Assembly: GCA_947253155.1 (NCBI GenBank)
Contig: CAMXYK010000009.1
Coordinates: 1 to 50,764 of the forward strand
Length of the DNA stretch: 50,764 bases
Direction of reading: 5' to 3'
Origin: an uncultured Bifidobacteriaceae bacterium
GTDB taxonomy: Bacteria > Actinomycetota > Actinomycetes > Actinomycetales > Bifidobacteriaceae
The translations under genes and the position numbers were made by a program. The notes beneath the pieces are model-generated. The model had not been told where the DNA came from. It saw only the letters and a list, made by a program, of their open reading frames with translations, and searched no databases. Shown here one piece after another: positions 1-8,045 of this stretch (positions are counted from its first letter, which is position 1; every line of letters begins with the position of its first letter).

Positions 1-49
1 AGTTCGTTAGCTGAGATATTAACAGTGTTTAGGCAATCACCGTTACTTT

Positions 50-67
50 CTCAGTCAGCTGACTGAG
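50..67. other. 18-bp perfect palindrome followed by T5
   Basis: CTCAGTCAGCTGACTGAG is a perfect palindrome followed on the plus strand by five T residues (68-72), so it could act as a terminator for a plus-strand gene ending upstream of the window. The 11-mer TTAACAGTGTT occurs on both sides (19-29 and 71-81). No gene is visible in 1-246. Confidence 0.4.
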
Positions 68-147
68 TTTTTAACAGTGTTGACCTGTGGCTTATACCCA
101 CAGAATATCCATCACTTATCTTTACACACTTTTGAGCCTATAACCCC

Positions 148-184
148 AAAAAACAGCCGCCAAGAATAGTAATATTCCTGGCGG
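148..184 (-). terminator. Rho-independent terminator after the zinc-ribbon protein gene
   Basis: A 12-bp stem (arms 157-168 and 173-184, one G-U pair, 4-nt loop) is followed on the minus strand by a run of six T residues. It lies about 60 bp beyond the stop codon of the minus-strand gene at 247-1596. Confidence 0.8.
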
Positions 185-246
185 CGAATCTGTTATGCGT
201 CTTGTAAATTAAGTATTTACTAATTTACTAAAACTAGTATTTAGTG

Positions 247-1596
247 CTACTTAATCACATGTATGTCATCAGTATCAACCGCTGGCTGGCCAAAAGGCAA
301 ATCACCATTATGATACATAATGTAATTAGGTTTAGTTGCAATAGTAATTTTCTTACCCTCGTATTGTTTGAAATTATTATCAGTTTCACCATTAGAGTAA
401 CTGATAAGCACAGCTACTTTGTTACCGAAAGTAATAGTTGGTCTTAAAGCACAGTCCATAAAACCATTAGCTACTGTAACTGAAGATGGATTATCTAACA
501 CAAGAACAGTAAAACGTGCATTATCGTCATAATTATCTTGGGAACCATCACTATCGTCCTTATCAGCACCAGGTAAGTTCTTAGCATCTTCCTTACTTAG
601 CGTCTTTACTGTTCCAGTGTAGACTTGGTAACCCTTTTCAATCCAATCCTGCACATTTATATTATGTTCACGCACTTTTTGCGAATTTTTTTCATTATTC
701 ACTAATGCATCAACACCTCTCATGTCTGAGACTGAAGTAAATGGAGGCATTACTACTTTTGACAATTCATCACTGCCGTGGACAACACCGTCGCTTCCTA
801 GCGGATGCTCAACAGTTTCAGAACTAGTTGTGAATTTATGGTGTTTATTTAGGCGATATGTTGTTTTTGCCCAAGGCATATCTCCATCACTAGTAGCATC
901 AGAACCAACTGGCGCAAGTGTAACTATTCCATCATGATTCTTGTTAAAATACAAAGTTGCATACGAATCGCTACTAGAAGTCAACTTTTCTGATTTTGTA
1001 AGTTTTTTACCATCGTAAGAAACAATGTTAACGCCACTCTTAGCATCTAACATTCTGGTTACATCAGAGTTACGTGAAGAAGCAATCACTAAATCTGGAA
1101 TATCATCATTGTTTATATCCCACAACGCGTAGTAATAGCTCATGCCATCGCTGCTGGAAGATTCAGTTTGTTTAATATTTTCCAGAACTTTCTTATATTT
1201 CTTTCCAGCTTCGCTAACGACGTTATTCTGCTGATTTCCAGCCTCGCTAACTACATTATTACGATTATTAGCAGCATTGTTGCCTTTTTTATTTAGTGTA
1301 AATAAACAAACAGCTCCAACGATTATTACTACTAATACAACTATTATTGAAGTGATAATTGTAAATTTTGAATTTTTACTTTTATTATTAGGTACATTTG
1401 TATATTGCACAGAAGGCTGAGCATACATTTGCTGTACTGGTTGATTATAAGCTGTTTGCTGTGGATTACTTATTTGTCCTGTAAAAGTTTGCTCACTAGG
1501 AGTTTGCTCATTAGGAGCAGCGTCAATCTTAGCTCCACACTCGCTACAAAACTGTTGATCATCATTAATTCGCGAGCCACATCTTTCACAAAACAT
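247..1596 (-). CDS. Zinc-ribbon, single-pass membrane protein of unknown function
   Basis: The 449-residue product begins with a zinc ribbon: Cys pairs CERC near residue 3 and CSEC near residue 17. A Gln/Pro/Asn-rich linker follows, then one hydrophobic segment at about residues 78-100, then a long polar domain presumably outside the cell. After the membrane segment there are two copies of NNVVSEAG. Near residue 160 the stretch WDINNDDIPDLVI resembles the Asp-rich loops of FG-GAP/VCBS-type repeats. The ATG at 1596 is preceded by GGGAGAAG at good spacing. The layout (zinc ribbon, linker, TM, extracytoplasmic domain) is common in Gram-positive membrane proteins of unknown role. I cannot name a specific family or function. 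It appears monocistronic, with its own terminator downstream. Confidence 0.75.
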   Translation of the reverse strand: MFCERCGSRINDDQQFCSECGAKIDAAPNEQTPSEQTFTGQISNPQQTAYNQPVQQMYAQPSVQYTNVPNNKSKNSKFTIITSIIVVLVVIIVGAVCLFTLNKKGNNAANNRNNVVSEAGNQQNNVVSEAGKKYKKVLENIKQTESSSSDGMSYYYALWDINNDDIPDLVIASSRNSDVTRMLDAKSGVNIVSYDGKKLTKSEKLTSSSDSYATLYFNKNHDGIVTLAPVGSDATSDGDMPWAKTTYRLNKHHKFTTSSETVEHPLGSDGVVHGSDELSKVVMPPFTSVSDMRGVDALVNNEKNSQKVREHNINVQDWIEKGYQVYTGTVKTLSKEDAKNLPGADKDDSDGSQDNYDDNARFTVLVLDNPSSVTVANGFMDCALRPTITFGNKVAVLISYSNGETDNNFKQYEGKKITIATKPNYIMYHNGDLPFGQPAVDTDDIHVIK

Positions 1597-1621
1597 GTGT
1601 TACTTCTCCCTATTGCGCAAT

Positions 1622-1654
1622 ATAAAACAAGTGGGATGCAAATGCAGAGCCCAC
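1622..1654 (-). terminator. Probable terminator after proS
   Basis: The inverted repeat GTGGG/CCCAC (1631-1635 and 1650-1654), with additional internal TGCA pairing, is followed on the minus strand by a TTGTTTTA tract. It sits 44-76 bp beyond the proS stop and upstream of the next minus-strand gene. Confidence 0.5.
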
Positions 1655-1697
1655 AAGTTTATTAACATTTCTCGCAATTTAAAATTGCATCTTAATT

Positions 1698-3533
1698 TTA
1701 CTTATTTAAAAGTATTTTGACACGCTCAGCGATGCGGCTTGCAGCTTCGTCAACTGGAACTGCCTCAACGTTTGATCCATCGCGATTGCGGATTTCAATC
1801 GTGCCGTTGTTCACGGTATCGCGACCGGCAACTGCAATCAGAGGCACACCAACAAGCTCAGCATCCTTAAACTTTACGCCTGGAGAAACCTTCGGACGGT
1901 CGTCGAAGATTACTTCGATGCCCTGCTTGCTAAGCTCCTCAACAACCTTTTCTGCAGCGTCGAAAGCAACTTGATCTTTGCCAGTTGCAACCACGTGAAC
2001 TTGAGCTGGAGCAATAGACATTGGCCATGCGAGACCAGCGTCGTCGTGATGCGTTTCTGCGAGGCACGCGAGCACGCGGCTAACGCCAATACCGTAGCAA
2101 CCCATCCACACTGGCACAGCTTTGCCGTTTTCGTTAAGAACACTTAAGCCCAAAGCTTTGGAATACTTTAAGCCGAGCTGGAACACCTGACCGATTTCCA
2201 CACCGCGTTCGAAGCTCAACGGACCGGAACCATCTGGGCTCATGTCGCCGTCGCGCACTTGCGCTGCTTCAACAACGCCGTCAGCTTCAAAATCGCGGCC
2301 GTAAACAGCGTTGTAAACGTGCTTTCCTTCTTCGTCAGCTCCTGTAATCCAGGCGCTTCCCTTTGCAACGTGAGCATCCATCAAGTAACGAACAGGATTT
2401 GCAATTCCACTACCATCCTGGCGAGCTTGAGGGCCTAATACGCTAAAGCCAATGTATCCCTTAACAAACTCAGGATGCGACTTCAAATCATCCTCAGTTG
2501 CTTCTTCGATTTCTGCAGGAGCAAACTGAGCCTCGAGACGCTTCATATCTACCTGGCGATCTCCTGGAATACCAATAGCAACAATTTCGCGCCATGGCTC
2601 CTCATGTTCGCCGCCTTCAGCGTCTGCCGGATGCTTAACAGCAATAATAAGGTTCTTCAAAGTATCGCTTGCTTGCCATTCGCGGCCATCTTCGCGAGGA
2701 TGCAAGTCGTTAGAAACTTTAACCAAAGCTTCAATCGTCTTAGCATCTGGAGTTTCGAGAGCTTCTTCTGCAGGTGTTGCTGAGTAATCAACATCTGCAA
2801 CTTCTGGAGTTGTTAAAGCCTCAACATTCCAAGCTTTTCCGGAAGGTGCGAGCGCAAAAGTATCTTCGCCAATTGGCATTGGAGCCAAGAATTCTTCGGA
2901 ATCAGAGCCGCCCATTGGGCCGGAAACAGCGTGAACAATCACGTATTTAATGCCCAAACGGTCGAAAATGCGAGAGTAAGCGGCGCGCTCTTCAACGTAA
3001 GCAGACTTCAAACCATCTTCGTTAATCGAGAACGAGTAACCATCTTGCATAATAAACTCGCGGCCACGAATAAGGCCAGCGCGAGGACGGAATTCGTCGC
3101 GATACTTAGTTTGAATCTGGTACAAAGTAACAGGCAAATCTTTGTAAGAAGAATACATATCCTTAACGAGGAGCGTGAAAACCTCTTCGTGCGTTGGAGC
3201 AAGAAGGTAGTCAGCTTGGTGGCGATCCTTAAGTCGGAAGATATTGTCGCCGTACTCTTCCCAACGGTTAGTAGCCTCGTAAGGCTCGCGCGGAAGAAGA
3301 GCTGGGAAGTGAACTTCCTGCGCACCGATGCCGTTGATTTCGTCGCGAATAATTGCCTGGACTTTGTTCAAAACCTTAAGTCCGAGCGGAAGCCAGGTCC
3401 ACACGCCTGGAGCAGATTTGCGAATATAGCCTGCGCGCTGCATAAGTTTTGCGGAAGTCACGTCCGCGTCTGCAGGATCCTCGCGCAGCGTACGAAGGAA
3501 CAGCTGAGACATACGAAGTACATTGGAATTCAT
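1698..3533 (-). CDS. proS: Prolyl-tRNA synthetase, bacterial type
   Basis: Attaches proline to tRNA-Pro in the cytoplasm; class II aminoacyl-tRNA synthetase. Starting at the ATG at 3533 the product is 611 residues and opens MNSNVLRMSQLFLRTLRED, typical of this family; the frame remains open to 3593 but the extra residues are atypical. Class II signatures are visible: NRWEEYG, PTHEEV, the GPMGGSDSEEF segment and the motif-3 region CYGIGVSRVLACLAE. The long stretch between motifs 2 and 3 is the editing (INS) domain of bacterial-type ProRS. The C-terminal anticodon-binding domain is complete (ending near RIAERVKILL). A weak GGAAC precedes the chosen start. Its upstream DNA is occupied by the 53-bp repeat array at 3633-3790, so its promoter probably lies in or beyond that array. 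Confidence 0.95.
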   Translation of the reverse strand: MNSNVLRMSQLFLRTLREDPADADVTSAKLMQRAGYIRKSAPGVWTWLPLGLKVLNKVQAIIRDEINGIGAQEVHFPALLPREPYEATNRWEEYGDNIFRLKDRHQADYLLAPTHEEVFTLLVKDMYSSYKDLPVTLYQIQTKYRDEFRPRAGLIRGREFIMQDGYSFSINEDGLKSAYVEERAAYSRIFDRLGIKYVIVHAVSGPMGGSDSEEFLAPMPIGEDTFALAPSGKAWNVEALTTPEVADVDYSATPAEEALETPDAKTIEALVKVSNDLHPREDGREWQASDTLKNLIIAVKHPADAEGGEHEEPWREIVAIGIPGDRQVDMKRLEAQFAPAEIEEATEDDLKSHPEFVKGYIGFSVLGPQARQDGSGIANPVRYLMDAHVAKGSAWITGADEEGKHVYNAVYGRDFEADGVVEAAQVRDGDMSPDGSGPLSFERGVEIGQVFQLGLKYSKALGLSVLNENGKAVPVWMGCYGIGVSRVLACLAETHHDDAGLAWPMSIAPAQVHVVATGKDQVAFDAAEKVVEELSKQGIEVIFDDRPKVSPGVKFKDAELVGVPLIAVAGRDTVNNGTIEIRNRDGSNVEAVPVDEAASRIAERVKILLNK

Positions 3534-3632
3534 GCGTTCCAATCTATTTGCGCATGAGGACATAAACACTTGTTTACGCGCATCAACAAACAATCGAGAG
3601 CGTTACCCTCGCGAGCGTTACGCACACCACCC

Positions 3633-3790
3633 AAGTCCACAAACACGAGGAGGAGTGCGCGCAAATGTGGACATACACACCACCCAAGTCCACAAATCCG
3701 AGGAACTATGCGCGCAAATGTGTACTTACACATACCGCAAGTCCACAAATCCGAGGTAAATTCCCGGCAAATGTTCCACAAAAAATCGCA
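3633..3790. repeat. 53-bp tandem repeat array 1 (three copies)
   Basis: Copies start with AAGTCCACAAA at 3633, 3686 and 3739, exactly 53 bp apart. In copy 1 the arms GTCCACA and TGTGGAC are perfectly complementary around a core with CGAGG and GCGCGCAA. Copy 2 has one arm mismatch. Copy 3 ends in a variant GGCAAATGTTCCACA. The array fills the gap between proS and the helicase gene. It is related to the arrays at 7868, 30499 and 22747. Confidence 0.9.
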
Positions 3791-5296
3791 CTAGAATTCG
3801 TCGTCGAAAGAGAATTCGTCATTATCGATTTCCGTAACGACTTCCGTAACACCACCAGTAACACCATTCGTAACACCGTCTGCAGCATTTTTAAAAATAT
3901 TAAACTCTTGCTGATTTGCAGAATCATCTTCCGCATTATTTGTTACGAAAGCAGCAGTACCGTCGCTAGCAAGCAGCTCACTCGCGCGTCTTGAAGCCTC
4001 ACGCAAGGATCCGTCGAGCAGTACAGCATCCGCAGAAACACTAAACGCGCGCTCGCTAATCCCCTCTAAGTAAAGCCCACCCAGATTTTCAACGCGCGAA
4101 AGCGCAACGTAACCCATTCCAGGCGCGAAAGTTCTACGCAAATCCATTACTGCAGCATCAAGCGTCATACCTTGCGACTTATGAATCGTAATTCCCCACG
4201 CGCATCGAAGCGGCACTTGATTTACGCTAGCAAGCACAGTTTCGCCGTCCGTCATTTCCCACGCGGCAGGCTTAAGAGTTACAATATTGCCATTTTCAAA
4301 CTCAACAATCGGCCATCCGCCCTTAGACTCAGGCGCAAAACGCAACACTCGCCCAACCGAGCCGTTTACGTACTGCTTTTCCTGATCGTTACGCAACGCC
4401 ATCACAGCAGCTCCGGCCTTCAAAACTAAACGCTCCGGAGCAAGCATATTCTTCTTTAAGCGATCAACAAGATTTTTAGGACCAGCTTCTGTTTCTACGA
4501 ACTCGTGAGGCTCTGCATCAATTCCAGCAAGCTGCATATTATTTAATCCGTCAGCTTGCGCATTCGTTGGAAAAAGATGCACTGCAACTTCGTCGTCTTG
4601 AGGATATTCGCCAATCCTGCCGAAAAGCACTTGCTTATCGTCGTCACTTACGCGACCGCTGCGAATATCCGTTAAAACGTCTAGCAACTTTCCGTCGTCC
4701 TGACGATGCTGCTCAGTTAAGTAGCACACAGTAGGTTTTAAAGCGTCCCATGCGAAAGATTCTGTAATATAGCCTTCCGGATTTTTGCCGGCTGCAGCAT
4801 ATTTTTCGCGCGACTCAATAAATTCCTGGCTCGGCTCGAACACGTCGCGATTTCGCATAGAAGTGCTAACAGGCGGAAGTTGGAAAAAGTCGCCTGAAAT
4901 AACTACTTGAAGACCGCCGAAAGGAGCGGGATTTTTGCGCACCTTCCGGCATACTTCGTCAACCATGTCAAAAAGCCACGCGTGTATCATTGAAACTTCG
5001 TCTAACACGAGCACATCCGTGGCTTTTATGCGCTTTCCTCGCCGAGCTCTAATTGTTTTAAGAAGCGTATCCGTAAGCGCGTTTGCAACTCCAACTCCAC
5101 TCCAAGAGTGAATTGTTTGACCGTTTAAATGAGTTGCCGCGATTCCGGTAGAAGCCGTTACAGCCACGCTTAAACCGTTTTTTCGCATTTCGCGAATAGC
5201 AGCGTTTAATACGTAGGTTTTACCTGCACCCGGAGCGCCGGTAATGAACGCGCTCGCGCCAGCGTCGATTATGGTTAAGGCTTCGGATTGCTTCAT
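3791..5296 (-). CDS. PIF1/RecD-type ATP-dependent DNA helicase
   Basis: The 501-residue superfamily 1 helicase has Walker A GAPGAGKT at residues 20-27 and motif Ia TASTGIAATHL next to it. The Q/T-rich TIHSW follows, then Walker B VLVLDEVSMI (Asp99, Glu100). The C-terminal UvrD-like half contains ITIHKSQGMTLDAA and GYVALSRV, the motif V/VI region of PIF1 and RecD2 relatives. The family unwinds DNA 5'-3' during replication, repair or recombination; the exact role here is inference. The last ~60 residues are Asn/Asp/Val-rich low complexity with a VTNGVTGGVTEVVTE repeat. The ATG at 5296 has AAGGT upstream at 8-nt spacing. It stands between two repeat blocks (3633-3790 and 5355-5406) and may be transcribed from the orn side. 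Confidence 0.88.
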   Translation of the reverse strand: MKQSEALTIIDAGASAFITGAPGAGKTYVLNAAIREMRKNGLSVAVTASTGIAATHLNGQTIHSWSGVGVANALTDTLLKTIRARRGKRIKATDVLVLDEVSMIHAWLFDMVDEVCRKVRKNPAPFGGLQVVISGDFFQLPPVSTSMRNRDVFEPSQEFIESREKYAAAGKNPEGYITESFAWDALKPTVCYLTEQHRQDDGKLLDVLTDIRSGRVSDDDKQVLFGRIGEYPQDDEVAVHLFPTNAQADGLNNMQLAGIDAEPHEFVETEAGPKNLVDRLKKNMLAPERLVLKAGAAVMALRNDQEKQYVNGSVGRVLRFAPESKGGWPIVEFENGNIVTLKPAAWEMTDGETVLASVNQVPLRCAWGITIHKSQGMTLDAAVMDLRRTFAPGMGYVALSRVENLGGLYLEGISERAFSVSADAVLLDGSLREASRRASELLASDGTAAFVTNNAEDDSANQQEFNIFKNAADGVTNGVTGGVTEVVTEIDNDEFSFDDEF

Positions 5297-5354
5297 CGGC
5301 AGTACCTTTTTATTTGCGTTTATTGCGTTTACTTGCGTTTAATACTTTTAATGC

Positions 5355-5406
5355 GTTTAGTAGTCGCGCTTTGTTTAGTAGTCGAGCTTTTTAGTAGTCG
5401 CGCTTT
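5355..5406. repeat. Tandem repeat (three copies, ~18 bp) spanning the orn stop codon
   Basis: Units of the form GTTTAGTAGTCG(C/A)GCTTT occupy 5355-5372 and 5373-5390, and a 16-bp copy 5391-5406. The third copy contains the last codons of orn and its TAA stop, so the array consists of extra copies of the gene's own 3' end. Confidence 0.8.
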
Positions 5407-6098
5407 TCTGCGGAATTTACGTCTTCTAGCACTTCTCCGCGACGCTCGTACTCGCGAAGTAAGCTCGTGCTTTCAATATGCTGCGCGCCAGCTTTTGCTT
5501 GGGACTCGTTTGGGCCTGGAGCTGGAACGAACATCATGTCACGGTAGTAACGAAGCTCGTCAATAGACTCAATAATATCCGCAAGCGCACGGTGACCGCC
5601 GTGTTTTGCCGGCTTATTGCGGTAAACGTCCGGGTAAAGTCTGCGCGAAATCTCTTTCAAAGTGCTTACGTCAATTACGCGATAGTGCAGATTTGCCATT
5701 AAATCTGGCATGTAGCGGTCGAGGAACTTTTTGTCGGAGCCGACTGAGTTTCCAGCAAGATGCGCTTTTCCGCGAGCCGGCAGGAAACGCTTTACGTACT
5801 CAACTACCTGCTTTTGCGCTTCTTCCAACGGTAAACCGTTTTTATTCCACTCGTCAACAAGTCCAGAAGAAGTGTGCATATTACGCACAAAATCGTTCAT
5901 ATGAGCCACAGCAGCATCGCTTGGCTTAATCACTAAATCAATGCCGTCGTCCAAAACTTTCAGATTAAAGTCGGTTGGAACTACAGATACTTCGCATAAT
6001 TCGTCGTGGAAAATATCAAGACCTGTCATCTCGCAATCAATCCAAATTAAGCGCGACTCTTCCGGCGTAAACGTAAGATCTTCCTTAGCTTCAGCCAT
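5391..6098 (-). CDS. orn: Oligoribonuclease, DEDDh 3'-5' exonuclease
   Basis: Degrades RNA di- and short oligonucleotides to mononucleotides at the last step of RNA turnover, and clears linear dinucleotides from cyclic-dinucleotide breakdown. The 235-residue product carries the DEDDh residues: Asp-Cys-Glu in WIDCEMTGLD, Asp in the GSDKKFLDRYM/RVIDVSTL region, and His-Arg-Ala-Leu-Ala-Asp near residue 180. It is about 50 residues longer than compact family members, through short N-terminal and C-terminal extensions. The ATG at 6098 follows GGAAAGGA. The C-terminal EKRDY and stop codon lie inside a tandem repeat, suggesting the exact C-terminus may vary among strains. It is followed downstream by the PIF1-type helicase gene. 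Confidence 0.93.
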   Translation of the reverse strand: MAEAKEDLTFTPEESRLIWIDCEMTGLDIFHDELCEVSVVPTDFNLKVLDDGIDLVIKPSDAAVAHMNDFVRNMHTSSGLVDEWNKNGLPLEEAQKQVVEYVKRFLPARGKAHLAGNSVGSDKKFLDRYMPDLMANLHYRVIDVSTLKEISRRLYPDVYRNKPAKHGGHRALADIIESIDELRYYRDMMFVPAPGPNESQAKAGAQHIESTSLLREYERRGEVLEDVNSAEKRDY

Positions 6099-6165
6099 TT
6101 TCGTTCCTTTCCTAATATTTTTTTCGAACCCATCAGCCTACATCTTCGTACCGACGAAGCGCGTA

Positions 6166-6220
6166 TTAAAAACGACGAAAAGCAGGCAAGTTGTGAAGAA
6201 CTTGCGTAACTTTTCGCCGT
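6166..6220 (-). terminator. Terminator downstream of guaB
   Basis: A nested hairpin has outer arms 6172-6182/6210-6220 (11 bp with one G-U) and inner arms GCAAGTT/AACTTGC at 6186-6192/6199-6205. On the minus strand it is followed by TTTTTAAT. It lies about 60 bp beyond the guaB stop and before orn. Confidence 0.7.
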
Positions 6221-6237
6221 TTAAAATAGTTGCGTTT

Positions 6238-6267
6238 TATACGCGACTTATACGCGACTTATACGCG
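6238..6267. repeat. 11-bp tandem repeat downstream of guaB
   Basis: TATACGCGACT is repeated at 6238-6248 and 6249-6259, with a partial third copy to 6267, between the guaB stop codon and its terminator hairpin. Confidence 0.7.
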
Positions 6268-6278
6268 CACCACGCGCT

Positions 6279-7823
6279 TTAGTTGTGGAAACCGCTGTAG
6301 TTTGGCGCTTCTGCAGTCATCACAATATCGTGAGGATGAGATTCGCGAAGGCCTGCATCCGTAATGCGAATAAAGCGGCCGCGCTCCTGCAATTCCTTAA
6401 TATTGTGCGCACCAACGTAGAACATGGACTGGTGCAAACCGCCGAGAAGCTGGTAAAGAACAGCGTTAAGCGGTCCGCGATATGGAACTTCGCCTTCAAC
6501 GCCTTCTGGAACCACCTTGTCGGAGCTGGTAACGTCTGCCTGGAAGTAGCGATCCTTCGAATAAGACTTCTTACCACGAGGAGCCATTGCACCAAGCGAG
6601 CCCATGCCGCGGTAAAGCTTGTACTGCTTGCCGTGAAGAAGAACCTTTTCGCCTGGAGCTTCCTCGCAGCCAGCCAAAGTGCCGCCGAGCATAACGGTGT
6701 CCGCACCTGCAACCAAAGCCTTAGCAATATCGCCGGAATAGTGAATACCACCATCTGCAATGCATGGAATTCCAGCAGCCTTGCAAGCCTGAGCCGCGTC
6801 GTAAACTGCAGTAAGCTGAGGCACACCAACGCCTGCAACAACACGCGTAGTGCAAATAGAGCCTGGACCAACGCCAACCTTTACAGCGTCAACGCCAGCG
6901 TCAATCATAGCTTGTGCGCCTTGGCGAGTTGCAATATTTCCGCCAATAATTTGCACGCCGTCAAAGGCTTTATCTGCCTTAATGCGGCGAATCATGTCGA
7001 GAGCTAAGCGAGCTTCGCCGTTTGCGGTATCAACCACAAGAACGTCAACTCCAGCTTCCATAAGCGCACACGCACGCTGCCAAGCATCCCCAAGGAAACC
7101 AATGCCAGCAGCCACGCGCAAGCGTCCCTGATCATCCTTAGTAGCATCCGGATACTGCTCAGTCTTCACAAAGTCCTTAACAGTAATCAAGCCTGTAAGC
7201 TTACCTTCGGCATCAACCAAAGGTAACTTTTCAACCTTGTTATCCGCAAGCAAGCGGTGAGCATCTTCCTTAGAAATATTTGAAGGACCAGTGACGAGAT
7301 TTTCGCGAGTCATCACGTCCTTAACTTTCAAGCGATCGTAATCTTCGGAAGCAATGAAACGCATATCGCGGTTGGTAATAATACCAACTAAACGATTTTC
7401 GCTATCTACTACCGGCAAGCCAGAAATATGGAAACGCCCGCACAATTTATCTAAATCTGCGAGCGTTGCGTCTGGGTGAACGGTAAGTGGGTCGGTAATC
7501 ATGCCCGACTCGCTGCGCTTAACAATATCAACTTGCGCAGCTTGATCATCAATAGAAAGATTGCGGTGAAGTACGCCAATACCACCGTTACGCGCCATAG
7601 CAATAGCCATATCGGACTCGGTAACAGTATCCATAGCTGCCGAAATAGCCGGCACCTTCATGGTAATTTCGCGAGTCAGATGAGTGGAAGTGTCCACTTC
7701 GGACGGAATAACATCAGTTTCGTTTGGAAGCAACAGCACGTCGTCATAAGCGAGACCGAGCTTCTCGAAAACTGGAGGGACAGGGGCATACACGGATTCC
7801 GCGTTAATATCAGTTGTAGCCAT
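6279..7823 (-). CDS. guaB: Inosine-5'-monophosphate dehydrogenase
   Basis: Oxidises IMP to XMP with NAD+, the committed step of GTP synthesis. Read from the ATG at 7823 it gives 514 residues starting MATTDINAESV; the frame is open to 7979 but that extension lies over repeat DNA and is not family-like. The TIM-barrel N-terminus (GLAYDDVLLLP) is followed by two CBS domains at about residues 100-220 (ITNRDMRF, LITVKDFVK). The catalytic loop GVGPGSICTTRVV carries the active-site Cys. The flap region GSLGAM and the C-terminal potassium/IMP-binding segments are present. No Shine-Dalgarno sequence precedes the ATG, while a -10-like TATAGT ends 6 bp upstream, so the transcript may be leaderless. The 53-bp repeat array 2 lies immediately upstream. 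Confidence 0.95.
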   Translation of the reverse strand: MATTDINAESVYAPVPPVFEKLGLAYDDVLLLPNETDVIPSEVDTSTHLTREITMKVPAISAAMDTVTESDMAIAMARNGGIGVLHRNLSIDDQAAQVDIVKRSESGMITDPLTVHPDATLADLDKLCGRFHISGLPVVDSENRLVGIITNRDMRFIASEDYDRLKVKDVMTRENLVTGPSNISKEDAHRLLADNKVEKLPLVDAEGKLTGLITVKDFVKTEQYPDATKDDQGRLRVAAGIGFLGDAWQRACALMEAGVDVLVVDTANGEARLALDMIRRIKADKAFDGVQIIGGNIATRQGAQAMIDAGVDAVKVGVGPGSICTTRVVAGVGVPQLTAVYDAAQACKAAGIPCIADGGIHYSGDIAKALVAGADTVMLGGTLAGCEEAPGEKVLLHGKQYKLYRGMGSLGAMAPRGKKSYSKDRYFQADVTSSDKVVPEGVEGEVPYRGPLNAVLYQLLGGLHQSMFYVGAHNIKELQERGRFIRITDAGLRESHPHDIVMTAEAPNYSGFHN

Positions 7824-7829
7824 AGAGTT

Positions 7830-7835
7830 ACTATA
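7830..7835 (-). promoter_or_regulatory. Candidate -10 element of guaB (leaderless)
   Basis: TATAGT on the minus strand ends 6 bp from the ATG, which would place transcription start at or next to the start codon. No good -35 is visible and no ribosome-binding site is present. Confidence 0.35.
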
Positions 7836-7865
7836 CGTTTTTGCTATGACGTTTGCCGAAACGCA

Positions 7866-8045
7866 CCCTCCAAACGCGAGAACACTACCCCACATTTGGA
7901 GCGATACACCACACCAAACCCTCCAAACGCGAGACAAATTCCCCACATTTGGAGCGCCACACAACAGATAACCCTCCAAACGCGAGAAAAGTTGCGCACG
8001 TTTGGAGCGATAAGCCAGACCAAACCCTCCAAACGCGAGAAAACG
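7866..8045. repeat. 53-bp tandem repeat array 2 (three full copies plus partial)
   Basis: CTCCAAACGCGAGA begins at 7868, 7921, 7974 and 8027, a strict 53-bp period. Each full copy ends its palindromic part with TTTGGAGCG, complementary to the left arm. In the third copy the arms extend to 9 bp (CTCCAAACG/CGTTTGGAG). The remaining ~18 bp per unit (like ATACACCACACCAAAC) is also conserved. The array fills the gap between guaB and wecA and its last partial copy abuts the wecA stop codon. Confidence 0.93.

Noticed and set aside
61..140. Replication origin with DnaA boxes
   Set aside because: TTATACCCACAGA and TTATCTTTACACA only loosely resemble DnaA boxes, and no dnaA, dnaN or rpmH is nearby.
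7824..7979. A longer GuaB starting at 7979
   Set aside because: The extra 52 residues are translated repeat DNA; family homology begins just after the ATG at 7823.
7866..8045. CRISPR array
   Set aside because: The regular 53-bp period invites this reading, but the segments between palindromic parts are conserved rather than unique, there are at most four units, and no cas genes are nearby.
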